The notes below the pieces were generated by a model. It had not been told where the DNA came from and did not search any database. It saw nothing but the letters and a program-made list of their open reading frames with translations. Positions 40,903 through 50,227 of a stretch of DNA of 64,000 nucleotides are shown in pieces (within the stretch, counting starts at the first letter, position 1; the number at the start of each line of letters is the position of its first letter). The DNA is from Streptomyces flavochromogenes (GTDB lineage Bacteria > Actinomycetota > Actinomycetes > Streptomycetales > Streptomycetaceae). The position numbers and the translations under genes were made by a program. Location of the stretch: the NCBI RefSeq assembly GCF_000717595.1, contig NZ_JNZO01000038.1:9220-73219 (forward strand), written 5' to 3'.

Positions 40903-41898
40903 ATGTCCGACCTGACCGGCGCCCGCCCGTCCACCCGTACGCGCGTGTGGATCCTCGTACTGGCCCTTCTGCTGCTCGGCGGCGGCGCCACCGCCTACAC
41001 GCTGCGCGCTGCCTCGGGCCGCGAGGCCGCGGTCGCCGGGACCGCCGACCCCGGCTTCACGCTCGACCGCGCCCCCGACGCGCTCTACACGCGGGACACC
41101 GCGAGCGGCCGCATCGCGCGCGTGGACGCGTCCGCGCCCGGCGGCCGGGTGGTGGGCGGCCCCTCCTGCGACCGCTTCCACGCGGCCGGGCCCACCGCCC
41201 TCTGTCTCCAGCGCAGGCCGGGCGTCCCGGCGCGCTCGTACGCCCTCGTGCTCGACCGGCGGCTGCGCGAGGTGCGCCGGATCGGTCTGCCGGGCACCCC
41301 CAGCCGGGCCCGGGTCTCGGCCTCCGGCAACATGCTCGCCTGGACGATGTTCGCGACCGGCGACTCCTACGCGCGGTCGTCCTTCTCCACCCGGACCTCG
41401 ATCCTCGATCTCCGCACCGGTTACCTGGTGAAGAACATCGAGCAGATCCCGCTCACCCTCGGCGGCCGCCGCTACCACGCCCCCGACGTCAACTACTGGG
41501 GCGTCAGCTTCGCCGACGACGACAACCGCTTCTACGCGACGGTCTCCACGGGCGGCCGCACGCATCTCGTCGAGGGCGACATGCGGAACTGGTCCGCCAA
41601 GGCCCTGCGGGAGAACGTCGAATGCCCGTCGCTCTCCCCGGACGGCACCCGCCTCGCCTTCAAGAAGCGCGTCTCCGACGGCCCGAGCGAGCCTTGGCGG
41701 CTCTACGTGTACGAGCTGGCCACCGGGCGCGAACACGCGGTCGCCGAGCGGCGCGGCATCGACGACCAGGCGCTGTGGACGGACCGGAGCACCCTCGCGT
41801 ACGGCTACGGGGGAGCGGTCTGGTCGGTCCCGGCCGACGGCACGGGCACCCCGCGCCGGCTGGCGAGCGGGGCGTCCTCACCGGCGGTGCCGCACTGA
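40903..41898 (+). CDS. Membrane-anchored TolB-like beta-propeller protein
   Basis: 331 residues from ATG at 40903, 3 bp after the MFS stop. One N-terminal TM helix (VWILVLALLLLGGGATAYTL) anchors an outer domain made of propeller repeats: RARVSASGNMLAWTMFATGD, CPSLSPDGTRLAFKKRV (the SPDGxxLAF PD40 motif), and QALWTDRSTLAYGYG. No enzyme residues. It is the third gene of the phosphoesterase operon and may hold the secreted enzyme or bind the same polymer. Confidence 0.85.
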   Translation: MSDLTGARPSTRTRVWILVLALLLLGGGATAYTLRAASGREAAVAGTADPGFTLDRAPDALYTRDTASGRIARVDASAPGGRVVGGPSCDRFHAAGPTALCLQRRPGVPARSYALVLDRRLREVRRIGLPGTPSRARVSASGNMLAWTMFATGDSYARSSFSTRTSILDLRTGYLVKNIEQIPLTLGGRRYHAPDVNYWGVSFADDDNRFYATVSTGGRTHLVEGDMRNWSAKALRENVECPSLSPDGTRLAFKKRVSDGPSEPWRLYVYELATGREHAVAERRGIDDQALWTDRSTLAYGYGGAVWSVPADGTGTPRRLASGASSPAVPH

Positions 41899-41996
41899 CC
41901 GACAGCGGTGCGCCACGAACCGTCGGCGGTGTCCGCTCGGACCGCCGGAGATGCCGCACGGACCGACGACCCCGCGGGGGTGCCGCACCGACCGAC
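41888..41996 (+). repeat. Three spaced copies of a 16-bp repeat after the propeller gene
   Basis: TGCCGCACnGACCGAC at 41888, 41952 and 41981, with T, G or C at the variable place. The first copy contains the propeller-gene stop. The region up to the MFS stop (42008) has no gene and is otherwise made of similar GACCG/GCCGC words. Confidence 0.75.
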
Positions 41997-42007
41997 CGTG
42001 CGGAGAC

Positions 42008-43306
42008 TCACGCCTTCCGCAGCGAGCCGCGGATCGCGAGCGCCGCCATCGGCAGCAGCAGGCAGGCGGCGATCGCGTTCAGCGGCCCGTAGCCGGCCTG
42101 CGCCACGATCAGGCCCGCCGCGAGGCCGCCGACGCCGGCGGCGGTGTTCATGATGAAGTCGGAGAGCCCCTGGACCGCCGCCCGCGCGGCCTGCGGCACC
42201 GAGTCCGTGAGCAGCGCCGAGCCGGACACCAGACCCGCCGACCAGCCCAGGCCGAGGATGAACAGGCCGAGGGCGGTCCGCCCGTGGCTGGGCCCCGCCG
42301 TGCCCGCGACGAGCGCCGCCACGCCGATGAGACCGACCGCGAGCCCGATCACCGAGAGCCTCCCCAGCCGGTCGGACAGCCAGCCCATCAGGGGCGAGAA
42401 GGCGTACATGCCGGCGATGTGGCCGCTGATGACGAGCCCGATCAGCTGGATGTCCGCCCCGTGATGGGTGAGGGCCACCGGGGTCATCGACATGATCGAC
42501 ACCATCGCGGTGTGCGAGCCGGTGACGGTGACCACCGCGAGGCGGGCCCTCGGGGACTCCCGTACGGCCCGCATCCCGGCCCGCAGGGAGCGTTCCTCCG
42601 CGGCCTCGCCCGCGCCCGTCCCGTCGAGCGCGCGGGCGGTGAGGAGAGGGTCGGGGCGCAGCAGCACGGCCACCACGACCGCGGCGATCACGAAGACTCC
42701 GGCTGCCCAGACGAAGGGGCCCGCGGTCGCGGGTATCCCCAGACCCGCCACGCTCTTCCCGGCCGGCGCGGCGATGTTCGGGCCGAGGACCGCCCCGATC
42801 GTCGTCGCCCATACGACGGTGGAGATGGCCCGCGCCCTGCGGTCCGGTTCGGCGAGGTCGGCGGCGGCGAAGCGGGCCGCCAGATTGGCCGAGGACCCGG
42901 CGCCGAAGCCGACGAGGCCGAGGAGCAGCAGGGGGAAGCTCTCGGCGACCGCCCCGAGCACGGCGACCCCGGCGCCGACCGCGCCGATGAGGTACGCGAG
43001 GACGAGACCGGCCCGGCGGCCCCGCGAGGCCATCAGGGCGGCCAGCGGCATGGCGAGCAGCGCGGGCCCCGCCACGGTCGCCGTCGACGCGAGACCGGAC
43101 AGTGCCTCGGAACCGCTGACGTCCCTGGCGAGCACGGCGGCGAGCGCGACACCGGTGGCGATGCCGAGGCCCCCGAGGATCTGGGTGGCGAGCAGCACGG
43201 CCTGGACCCGCCGGCGCAGCGCGGGGAGCTCGGCGTCGGTGACGGGGGCGGGGCCGGATAGGGGGCCGGGCAGGGTGGCGTCAGGGGCGCCGGGGGTGCG
43301 GGTCAC
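42008..43306 (-). CDS. MFS transporter (YfcJ/DHA1-like)
   Basis: 432 residues from GTG at 43306. Twelve hydrophobic helices. Conserved features are AALMASRGRRAGLVLAYLIG for the loop 2-3 motif, LAARFAAADLAEPDRRARAIS, SPLMGWLSDRLGRLSVIG for the second loop motif and LGWSAGLVSGSALL. A central loop of charged residues with GAGEAAEERSLRAG lies between helices 6 and 7. No substrate clue; drug or metabolite export is the usual guess. Same strand as ogt, 85 bp downstream of it. Confidence 0.9.
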   Translation of the reverse strand: MTRTPGAPDATLPGPLSGPAPVTDAELPALRRRVQAVLLATQILGGLGIATGVALAAVLARDVSGSEALSGLASTATVAGPALLAMPLAALMASRGRRAGLVLAYLIGAVGAGVAVLGAVAESFPLLLLGLVGFGAGSSANLAARFAAADLAEPDRRARAISTVVWATTIGAVLGPNIAAPAGKSVAGLGIPATAGPFVWAAGVFVIAAVVVAVLLRPDPLLTARALDGTGAGEAAEERSLRAGMRAVRESPRARLAVVTVTGSHTAMVSIMSMTPVALTHHGADIQLIGLVISGHIAGMYAFSPLMGWLSDRLGRLSVIGLAVGLIGVAALVAGTAGPSHGRTALGLFILGLGWSAGLVSGSALLTDSVPQAARAAVQGLSDFIMNTAAGVGGLAAGLIVAQAGYGPLNAIAACLLLPMAALAIRGSLRKA

Positions 43307-43391
43307 TTACGTGAGTGTGCCAGCCGTCCCCCCTGATGGGAACGGCTGCCGGCGATGCCGCAGGCCGCCGGCCCGTCGTCCGGGAGGCCCC

Positions 43392-43958
43392 TCAGAACAG
43401 CGGCGTCGGCAGCACGCCTTCGAGCGCGAGCAGCTGCCGCTTGGTCTCCAGACCGCCTCCGAAGCCGCCGAGGCCGCCGTCGCTCTCCACCACACGGTGG
43501 CAGGGCACCACGACCGGCAGGGGATTGGATCCCATCGCCGCGCCGACCGCCTGCGCCGCCCCCGGCTGCCCCACGCGTCTGGCCAGGTCCCCGTATCCGA
43601 CGACCGTGCCGTACGGCACACCGCTCGCCAGCTCGCGCAGCACCTGCCGGTTGAACCCGGCCGTCAGGCTCCAGTCCAGGGGCAGGACGACATCGCCCGG
43701 CTCGCCCGCGAAGTACCGGTCGAGCCGGCCTGTCGCGCCCGCGAGCAGCCCCGAGGCGCGCTCCACCGGCTCCGCGCCGAGCTGCGCCGCCAGCCGGTCG
43801 AGCATCCCGTCCCGCCGCGCCGCGTCGGCGTGGAACTCGACCCGCACGAGCCCCCGCTCGGTCGCGGCGAGGAAGAGCGGCCCGATGGGGCACTCCATGA
43901 CCGTCCACTCCACCGGGACGGCACGCCCGCGGCCCTCCGGCCCCGCTTCGATGTCCAT
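43392..43958 (-). CDS. ogt: Methylated-DNA-protein-cysteine methyltransferase
   Basis: 188 residues from ATG at 43958 ([20 protein letters not shown]). The C-terminal domain has the full active-site block [25 protein letters not shown] with the acceptor Cys in PCHRV, the helix-turn-helix region [30 protein letters not shown] and the end [13 protein letters not shown]. It removes O6-alkyl groups from guanine in one irreversible turnover. The start is fixed by the damage-type promoter whose -10 box lies 6 bp upstream, giving a leaderless mRNA. Divergent from the MHYT gene. Confidence 0.95.
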   Translation of the reverse strand: MDIEAGPEGRGRAVPVEWTVMECPIGPLFLAATERGLVRVEFHADAARRDGMLDRLAAQLGAEPVERASGLLAGATGRLDRYFAGEPGDVVLPLDWSLTAGFNRQVLRELASGVPYGTVVGYGDLARRVGQPGAAQAVGAAMGSNPLPVVVPCHRVVESDGGLGGFGGGLETKRQLLALEGVLPTPLF

Positions 43959-43964
43959 GCGCCC

Positions 43965-43986
43965 ACGGTACGACCCGGCACCGACA
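43965..43986 (-). promoter_or_regulatory. PafBC-like promoter of ogt
   Basis: On the minus strand: TGTCGGTG, 8 bp (CCGGGTCG), TACCGT, then 6 bp to the ATG. It matches the RecA-independent damage promoter TGTCRGTG, 8 bp, TAnnnT completely, and its 8-bp spacer is identical to that of uvrB. Confidence 0.8.
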
Positions 43987-44133
43987 GCGGGGCCCGGTAG
44001 CACCGGGCGGCCCGGGACAGGTGCGGGCCGGCCCGGAGCCGGTCAGGAGCAGGCGCAAGATCACGAACCGGTCTCGCTCAGGTCTCACGAGCGGAAATTC
44101 CCCGGTCACATGGTCGCGTGGCCCCCGGCGCGC

Positions 44134-44159
44134 CATAATCTCGCCCCGGTAGTACTACC
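44134..44159 (+). promoter_or_regulatory. MHYT gene promoter with palindromic operator
   Basis: CATAAT (44134-44139) is a good -10. Nine bases on is the perfect 12-bp palindrome GGTAGTACTACC (44148-44159), on the predicted transcription start, followed by the 8-bp dyad CGGTACCG. A repressor binding there would block initiation. Confidence 0.5.
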
Positions 44160-44215
44160 CAGCGGTACCGACTGTTTTCGGACGACGTGGCACCAGGGGT
44201 GGAGGACACACGCTC

Positions 44216-45115
44216 ATGCAGGGCACGGTCGACGGATTCAGCTACGGGCTCGTCACTCCGGTGGCGGCCTTTCTCATGGCGTGCCTGGGCGGCGCCCTCG
44301 GCCTGCGCTGCACCACGAGATCGCTCCGCCACCGCGACAGCTTCAAGGCGGGCTGGCTCGCCCTCGGCGCCACGTCGATCGGCACCGGCATCTGGACCAT
44401 GCACTTCATCGCCATGATGGGCTTCTCGGTCCGGCAGGCGCCCATCCACTACGACCTGCCCATCACCTTCGCCAGCCTGGGCGTCGCCGTCCTGATGGTC
44501 GGCATCGGGATCTTCATCGTCGGGTACCGGGGGGCGACCGCGCTCACCCTGGTCACCGGCGGCACCATCACCGGCCTCGGCGTGGCCACCATGCACTACC
44601 TGGGCATGGCCGGGATGCGTCTGCAGGGGCGTGTCGAGTACGACACGCTCACCGTCGCGACGTCCGTGGTCATCGCCGTCGTGGCGGCCACGACGGCCCT
44701 CTGGGCGGCCGTCTCCGTACATGGATTTCTGGCCAGCCTCGGTGCGAGCCTGGTGATGGGCGTCGCCGTCAGTGGTATGCACTACACCGCCATGTCGGCG
44801 GTCAGCGTCCACCTGCACGGCACGGAGCCCGTCAAGGGCACCGGCGACACCGCCACCTCGCTGCTGCTGCCGATGCTGATCGGCCCGGCGGTCTTCCTCA
44901 TCCTCGCCGCCGTCGTCGTCATGTTCGACCCACTGCTCGTGATGGGCGACCCGGACTGGCAGGGCCCCGCCGCCCGCACCCCGCACCGCCCCGGCGTGCC
45001 CGCCCCGCGCCACGTGCCGTCCTACGGCGAGCCCGCCAACTGGACGGCCCGGCCCGCCGGGCGCGGGGCCCGCAGGAGCGTCCCGCGGGGCGGCCACCGC
45101 TCCCAGGACTGGTGA
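44216..45115 (+). CDS. MHYT-domain integral membrane sensor protein
   Basis: 299 residues from ATG at 44216. Seven hydrophobic helices with three MHYT-type motifs: [25 protein letters not shown] and [12 protein letters not shown], each placing Met and His near the outer face. These are thought to bind copper or sense O2, CO or NO. Unlike many family members it has no GGDEF, EAL or kinase domain; the C-terminus is a 55-residue Pro/Arg tail ([18 protein letters not shown]). So it is either a stand-alone sensor or acts with a partner not seen here. Between ogt and uvrB. Confidence 0.9.
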   Translation: MQGTVDGFSYGLVTPVAAFLMACLGGALGLRCTTRSLRHRDSFKAGWLALGATSIGTGIWTMHFIAMMGFSVRQAPIHYDLPITFASLGVAVLMVGIGIFIVGYRGATALTLVTGGTITGLGVATMHYLGMAGMRLQGRVEYDTLTVATSVVIAVVAATTALWAAVSVHGFLASLGASLVMGVAVSGMHYTAMSAVSVHLHGTEPVKGTGDTATSLLLPMLIGPAVFLILAAVVVMFDPLLVMGDPDWQGPAARTPHRPGVPAPRHVPSYGEPANWTARPAGRGARRSVPRGGHRSQDW

Positions 45116-45149
45116 CGGAGGGCCGCTGCCGAGCCGATCACCACCCGAG

Positions 45150-45171
45150 TGTCAGTGCCGGGTCGTACGGT
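45150..45171 (+). promoter_or_regulatory. PafBC-like promoter of uvrB
   Basis: TGTCAGTG, 8 bp (CCGGGTCG), TACGGT, then 6 bp to the ATG at 45178. Full match to TGTCRGTG, 8 bp, TAnnnT; the position predicts a leaderless transcript. Confidence 0.82.
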
Positions 45172-45177
45172 GGTTGC

Positions 45178-47307
45178 ATGCGGCCCGTTTCCAAGATCGA
45201 ACGTTCGGTGGCGCCCTTCGAGGTCGTCAGTGAGTACCAGCCCAACGGCGACCAGCCCGCGGCCATCGCCGACCTGGAGCGGCGTATCCGCGCGGGCGAG
45301 AAGGACGTCGTGCTCCTCGGTGCCACCGGCACCGGAAAGTCCGCCACCACCGCGTGGATGATCGAGAAGCTCCAGCGCCCCACCCTGGTGATGGCGCCGA
45401 ACAAGACCCTGGCCGCCCAGCTGGCGAACGAGTTCCGCGAGCTCCTGCCGAACAACGCGGTCGAGTACTTCGTCTCGTACTACGACTACTACCAGCCCGA
45501 GGCGTACGTGCCGCAGTCGGACACGTACATCGAGAAGGACTCCTCCATCAACGAGGAGGTGGAGCGGCTCCGCCACTCCGCGACGAACTCCCTGCTCACC
45601 CGCAGGGACGTCATCGTGGTCGCCTCGGTCTCCTGCATCTACGGCCTCGGCACGCCCCAGGAGTACGTGGACCGGATGGTCCCGCTCAAGGTCGGCGAGG
45701 AGCTCGACCGCGACCAGCTGCTCCGCCGCTTCGTCGACATCCAGTACACGCGGAACGACCTGGCGTTCACCCGCGGCACCTTCCGCGTCCGCGGCGACAC
45801 CATCGAGATCTTCCCGGTCTACGAGGAGCTCGCCGTCCGCATCGAGATGTTCGGCGACGAGATCGAGGCCCTCTCCACCCTCCACCCGCTCACCGGCGAG
45901 GTCATCAGCGAGGACCGCGAGCTGTACGTTTTCCCCGCCAGCCACTACGTCGCCGGCCCCGAGCGGATGGAGCGCGCGGTCAACGACATCGAGCGCGAGC
46001 TGGAGGGCCGCCTCGCCGAGCTCGACAAGCAGGGCAAGCACCTGGAGTCCCAGCGCCTGCGCATGCGGACCACGTACGACCTGGAGATGATGCGCCAGAT
46101 CGGCTCCTGCTCCGGCATCGAGAACTACTCGATGCACTTCGACGGCCGCGACCCCGGCTCCGCGCCCAACACCCTCATCGACTACTTCCCCGAGGACTTC
46201 CTGCTCGTCATCGACGAGTCGCACGTCACCGTGCCGCAGATCGGCGCCATGTACGAGGGCGACGCCTCCCGCAAGCGGACCCTGGTCGACCACGGCTTCC
46301 GGCTTCCGTCCGCCCTCGACAACCGCCCGCTGAAGTGGGAGGAGTTCCAGGAGCGCATCGGCCAGACCGTCTACCTCTCCGCGACCCCCGGCACGTACGA
46401 GCTCTCGCGCGGCGACGGCTTCGTCGAGCAGATCATCCGCCCCACCGGGCTCGTCGACCCCGAGGTCGTCGTCAAGCCCACCGAGGGGCAGATCGACGAC
46501 CTGGTCCACGAGATCAGACTGCGCACCGAGCGCGACGAGCGCGTCCTCGTCACCACCCTCACCAAGAAGATGGCCGAGGACCTCACCGACTACTTCCTGG
46601 AGCTCGGCATCCAGGTGCGCTATCTGCACAGCGACGTCGACACCCTGCGCCGGATCGAGCTGCTGCGCGAACTGCGCGCCGGCGAGTACGACGTGCTGGT
46701 CGGCATCAACCTCCTCCGTGAGGGCCTCGACCTCCCCGAGGTGTCCCTCGTCGCCATCCTCGACGCCGACAAGCAGGGCTTCCTGCGCTCCGGGACCTCC
46801 CTGATCCAGACGATCGGCCGCGCCGCGCGAAACGTCTCGGGCCAGGTCCACATGTACGCGGACCGGATCACCCCGGCGATGGAGCAGGCCATCGACGAGA
46901 CCAACCGGCGCCGCGAGAAGCAGATCGCGTACAACACCGAGAACGGCATCGACCCGCAGCCGCTCCGGAAGAAGATCAACGACATCGTCGCGACCATCGC
47001 GCGCGAGGAGATCGACACCGAGGAACTCCTCGGCAGCGGCTACCGCCAGGGCAAGGAGGGCAAGGGCGCCAAGGCCCCCGTCCCCTCGCTCGCCGCGCAC
47101 GGCGTCAAGGGCAAGGGCAAGGCGGGCTCGACGGTCGAACTCGGCGACCGGCCCGCCACCGAACTGGCCGCGATCATCGAGGAGATGACCGACCGGATGC
47201 GCGCCGCAGCCGCCGAGCTGCAGTTCGAGGTGGCCGCCCGGCTCCGTGATGAAGTGGGAGAGCTGAAGAAGGAGTTGCGCCAGATGAAGGAGGCGGGACT
47301 CGCCTGA
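45178..47307 (+). CDS. uvrB: Excinuclease ABC subunit B
   Basis: 709 residues from ATG at 45178 ([20 protein letters not shown]). Walker [15 protein letters not shown] near 48, the DNA-wedging beta-hairpin [20 protein letters not shown], helicase motif [21 protein letters not shown], motif [20 protein letters not shown], motif [11 protein letters not shown] and the C-terminal UVR domain ([19 protein letters not shown]) that binds UvrC. A Lys/Gly linker of about 40 residues precedes the UVR domain. With UvrA (same window, 59131-62184) and UvrC it carries out nucleotide excision repair. The promoter is of the DNA-damage type. Confidence 0.97.
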   Translation: MRPVSKIERSVAPFEVVSEYQPNGDQPAAIADLERRIRAGEKDVVLLGATGTGKSATTAWMIEKLQRPTLVMAPNKTLAAQLANEFRELLPNNAVEYFVSYYDYYQPEAYVPQSDTYIEKDSSINEEVERLRHSATNSLLTRRDVIVVASVSCIYGLGTPQEYVDRMVPLKVGEELDRDQLLRRFVDIQYTRNDLAFTRGTFRVRGDTIEIFPVYEELAVRIEMFGDEIEALSTLHPLTGEVISEDRELYVFPASHYVAGPERMERAVNDIERELEGRLAELDKQGKHLESQRLRMRTTYDLEMMRQIGSCSGIENYSMHFDGRDPGSAPNTLIDYFPEDFLLVIDESHVTVPQIGAMYEGDASRKRTLVDHGFRLPSALDNRPLKWEEFQERIGQTVYLSATPGTYELSRGDGFVEQIIRPTGLVDPEVVVKPTEGQIDDLVHEIRLRTERDERVLVTTLTKKMAEDLTDYFLELGIQVRYLHSDVDTLRRIELLRELRAGEYDVLVGINLLREGLDLPEVSLVAILDADKQGFLRSGTSLIQTIGRAARNVSGQVHMYADRITPAMEQAIDETNRRREKQIAYNTENGIDPQPLRKKINDIVATIAREEIDTEELLGSGYRQGKEGKGAKAPVPSLAAHGVKGKGKAGSTVELGDRPATELAAIIEEMTDRMRAAAAELQFEVAARLRDEVGELKKELRQMKEAGLA

Positions 47308-47400
47308 CCGGACACGGTCCGGTCGGGGACCGGGTGCGGGGTCCGGCGCGCGGTCCGGTGTGTTGCAAGACCGACACAAAACCGGACCGCACCTCCGCGC

Positions 47401-47422
47401 TGTCAGCGGTGCTGCGTAATGT
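47401..47422 (+). promoter_or_regulatory. PafBC-like promoter of the first TerD gene
   Basis: TGTCAGCG, 8 bp, TAATGT: one mismatch (C for T) to TGTCRGTG, 8 bp, TAnnnT. Predicted start near 47429, leader about 56 nt. Confidence 0.5.
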
Positions 47423-47484
47423 GCTCGACAACCGCACGCACCGGAACAGCGGGCGCGGGGAACGCTAACGAGAGGGGCAAACGC

Positions 47485-48063
47485 GTGTCGGTCAACATGA
47501 CCAAGGGTCAGGCCATCAGCCTGGAGAAGCAGGGTGGGGGCAGCCTCAGCCAGGTGCGGATGGGCCTCGGCTGGCAGGCCGCGCCGCGCCGCGGTCTCTT
47601 CGGCAAGCGCACCCAGGAGATCGACCTGGACGCCTCGGCCGTTCTCTTCGCGGACAAGCAGCCGGTCGACGTGGTCTTCTTCCGTCACCTGGTCAGCGAC
47701 GACGGCTCGGTGAAGCACACCGGCGACAACCTGGTCGGCGGCGCGGGCCAGGGCGGCGACGACGAGGCGATCCTCGTCGACCTCCAGCGGGTCCCGGTCC
47801 ACATCGACCAGATCGTCTTCACGGTGAACTCCTTCACCGGCCAGACGTTCCAGGAGGTGCAGAACGCGTTCTGCCGCATCGTCGACGAGACGAACGGCCA
47901 GGAGCTCGCGCGCTACACCCTCGACGGCGGCGGCAACTACACCGCGCAGATCATGGCGAAGGTGCACCGGGTCGGCTCCGGCTGGCAGATGACCGCCCTG
48001 GGCAACCCGGCCAACGGCCGCACCTTCCAGGACCTGATGCCCGCGATCCTGCCGCACCTGTAG
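47485..48063 (+). CDS. TerD-family stress protein
   Basis: 192 residues from GTG at 47485 (VSVNMTKGQAISLEKQGGGS), with GAGAGGGG 7 bp upstream. TerD fold: LSQVRMGLGWQAA, then EIDLDASAVLFADKQPVDVVFF, HTGDNLVGGAGQGGDDEAILVDL (the acidic Ca2+-binding loop GDDE) and IDQIVFTVNSFTGQTFQEV, RYTLDGGGNYTAQIMAKVHR. TerD proteins are cytosolic calcium-binding stress proteins, expanded in Streptomyces. Followed by a terminator, then by a larger TerD-domain protein and terC, so a ter-type stress locus. Confidence 0.93.
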   Translation: MSVNMTKGQAISLEKQGGGSLSQVRMGLGWQAAPRRGLFGKRTQEIDLDASAVLFADKQPVDVVFFRHLVSDDGSVKHTGDNLVGGAGQGGDDEAILVDLQRVPVHIDQIVFTVNSFTGQTFQEVQNAFCRIVDETNGQELARYTLDGGGNYTAQIMAKVHRVGSGWQMTALGNPANGRTFQDLMPAILPHL

Positions 48064-48085
48064 ACAGGACCGCACCGCACCACCC

Positions 48086-48120
48086 ACAGCTCCCGGAGGC
48101 AGCAGGCCGCCGGGAGCTGT
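48086..48120 (+). terminator. Terminator after the first TerD gene
   Basis: Perfect 11-bp stem ACAGCTCCCGG / CCGGGAGCTGT with a 13-nt loop, 22 bp after the stop. Confidence 0.82.
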
Positions 48121-48190
48121 CCCGCATGAACCGCACCTGTGGTAACGCCGAGAACGGCGAGAACACCGAAAAGCCGAGGGGACAGAGTCG

Positions 48191-50125
48191 ATGACGGCCG
48201 AGCTGGTCCGGGGGCAGAACCACCCCCTGCCCGACACCCGACTGGAGATCCGGGTGTCGGCCGGTCACCCTGTCCTCGCCGGCGCCACCCTCGGCGACGA
48301 GCAGGGCAGAGTCCCCGGCGTGGAGTGGATCGCCCACCCCGGAGCGCCCTCCCTGCCCGGGGTCGACGTCCCCGGACAGGCAGCCGCCGACCATCGCCTC
48401 GCCGTGGACCTGGAGGCCGTCCCCGGCGCCGTCCACCGGGTCTCGGTGCTCCTCGCGCTGCCCGGGCCGCGGGCCGGCGGAGCCGCCCGCTTCGGAACGG
48501 TCGCCGCCCCGTTCGTCGCCGTCGCCGGCCCCGACGGCGCGGAGATCGCCACCTTCACGATCACCGGACTCGACAGCGAGTCCGCCGTCGTGGCCCTGGA
48601 GCTCTACCGCCGCCAGGGCACCTGGAAGGTCCGCGCCATGGGCCAGGGGTACGAGGGCGGGCTCGCCGCCCTCCTCGGCGACCAGGGCCTGGAGCGCCCC
48701 GCCGACCTGGCCGCGGCGATCCTGGAGACCGTCGCCCCGGGGCCGGCTCCGGTCGCCGCTCCGGCGCAGCACGTCCCCGATGCGGAGCGCGTACGGCACA
48801 CGGCCCCGGTGACGGCCACGGACCCGGCCCCGACCGTCCCGGTGACCCCGCCCCCGACCCCGCCGCCGGGCGCCGGCACGGACACGCCCACCCCGGCGAC
48901 GAGCGGCGGTCCGGTGAACTACGCCCACCCCCGCCGCCGGACCGCCGCGGCACCCGGTCCCGCACCCGAGTCCGAGCCGAGGCAGGGGCCGCCCACGCCG
49001 GTCGCCGGCGACGCGTCGGGCTGGTCCATGGACGAGCGCCTGTACAACCAGGTGTGGGGCATGTTCGAGGACCTGGCCCGGACCGCCGCCGCCTACCGCA
49101 GCGCCTGCGAGTTCGCCGAGAACCGGCTCGACCGGGAGCTCGACCAGACGCTCTCCGACTACCGTGCCCGCGCCGACGGTGCCAACGACGCGGCGCGGGC
49201 CGCCGCCCGCGCCCGGCGCGACGAACTGGTGGCGCGGGCCCAGGAGGTCCTGGACCGGGACCTCGCCCAGCTCGTGGCCGAGTCCGAGGTCGTCGAGCCC
49301 GCCCTGCCCGTCGCCTTCGCCCGCTGGGAGAACCCCGTCTGGCAGGCGTACCGCACCCCGGCCGAGGAGCCGATGGCCGTCCGCCTCGGTGACCTCCACC
49401 TCCCCGAGCGGACCGATCTGAGGATCCCCATGCTCGTCCGGCTGCCGCTGGAGCGGGGGCTCTGGGTGGACAGCGGCCGGGGGCACTCCGAGGCCGCCGG
49501 CCTCCTCGACGAGGTCGAACTGCGGAGGCTCGCCCTGGACTGCGCGGTCGCCCACGCGGCCCGGCTGCTGGCGGCGCACCCGGCGGGCGCGTTCACCGTC
49601 CATGTCGTCGATCCGGCCGGTGCGGGCACCGCCGCGCTCGCGCCGCTCGTGGAGACGGGCGTCCTCGCGGCCCCGCCGGCCCGGGGCGCGGCAGGGGTCT
49701 CGGCGGTCCTGGAGCAGCTGACCGAGCGGGTCGACCTGCTCCAGATGGCGGTGCGGGCGGGAGCCTCCGACGCCCTGCCGCCCGGTCTGGACGCGGCCCG
49801 GCAGCTGCTGCTCGTGCACGACTTCCCGCACGGTTTCGACGACCGGGCGGTCACCCGCCTCCGGTACCTCGCCGACGAGGGCCCGTCGGTGGGCGTCCAC
49901 CTGCTGATGGTGGCGGACCGGGAGGACGCGTCCGCGTACGGGCCGCTGCTCGACCCGTTGTGGCGCTCGCTGCTCCGGCTCACGCCCGTACCGGACGACC
50001 ACCTCGCCGATCCGTGGGTCGGCCACGCCTGGTCGTACGAGCCCCCGATGCTGCCGCCGGGCAGCGCGGTGCTCCGGCAGGTCCTCGGGCAGGTGGCGGC
50101 GGCTCGACACGGAGAGCGGTCCTGA
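48191..50125 (+). CDS. TerD domain fused to an inactive FtsK-like domain
   Basis: 644 residues from ATG at 48191. Residues 1-180 are TerD-like (ELVRGQNHPLPDTRLEIRV, ATFTITGLDSESAVVALELY, GQGYEGGLAALLGDQG). A Pro/Thr linker (about 190-255) leads to a helical part ([37 protein letters not shown]). The last 230 residues resemble FtsK/SpoIIIE-type ATPases: LVRLPLERGLWVDSG at the P-loop position but with no GK[S/T], and LLLVHDFPHGFDD at the Walker B position. So it probably does not hydrolyse ATP. It may be a scaffold linking TerD-type proteins; function unknown. Between terD and terC on the same strand. Confidence 0.85.
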   Translation: MTAELVRGQNHPLPDTRLEIRVSAGHPVLAGATLGDEQGRVPGVEWIAHPGAPSLPGVDVPGQAAADHRLAVDLEAVPGAVHRVSVLLALPGPRAGGAARFGTVAAPFVAVAGPDGAEIATFTITGLDSESAVVALELYRRQGTWKVRAMGQGYEGGLAALLGDQGLERPADLAAAILETVAPGPAPVAAPAQHVPDAERVRHTAPVTATDPAPTVPVTPPPTPPPGAGTDTPTPATSGGPVNYAHPRRRTAAAPGPAPESEPRQGPPTPVAGDASGWSMDERLYNQVWGMFEDLARTAAAYRSACEFAENRLDRELDQTLSDYRARADGANDAARAAARARRDELVARAQEVLDRDLAQLVAESEVVEPALPVAFARWENPVWQAYRTPAEEPMAVRLGDLHLPERTDLRIPMLVRLPLERGLWVDSGRGHSEAAGLLDEVELRRLALDCAVAHAARLLAAHPAGAFTVHVVDPAGAGTAALAPLVETGVLAAPPARGAAGVSAVLEQLTERVDLLQMAVRAGASDALPPGLDAARQLLLVHDFPHGFDDRAVTRLRYLADEGPSVGVHLLMVADREDASAYGPLLDPLWRSLLRLTPVPDDHLADPWVGHAWSYEPPMLPPGSAVLRQVLGQVAAARHGERS

Positions 50126-50191
50126 CCAGCCTGACATCCCTGACGCACTGACAGCTCTGACCTGCTCTCTTGGGGGACCTTTACCCTCCCC

Positions 50192-50221
50192 TTTACCTTC
50201 TCTTGGTGTTTCGGGTAGTGT
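50192..50221 (+). promoter_or_regulatory. terC promoter
   Basis: TTTACC, 18 bp, TAGTGT. The predicted start near 50228 is just before the first stem of the riboswitch. A second CCTTTACC copy lies 12 bp upstream. Confidence 0.5.
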
Positions 50222-50227
50222 TTCCGG

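Noticed and set aside
45195..45210. CGAACGTTCG near the start of uvrB as a LexA box
   Set aside because: The half-sites join without the 4-bp spacer needed for an SOS box and the word is inside the coding region.
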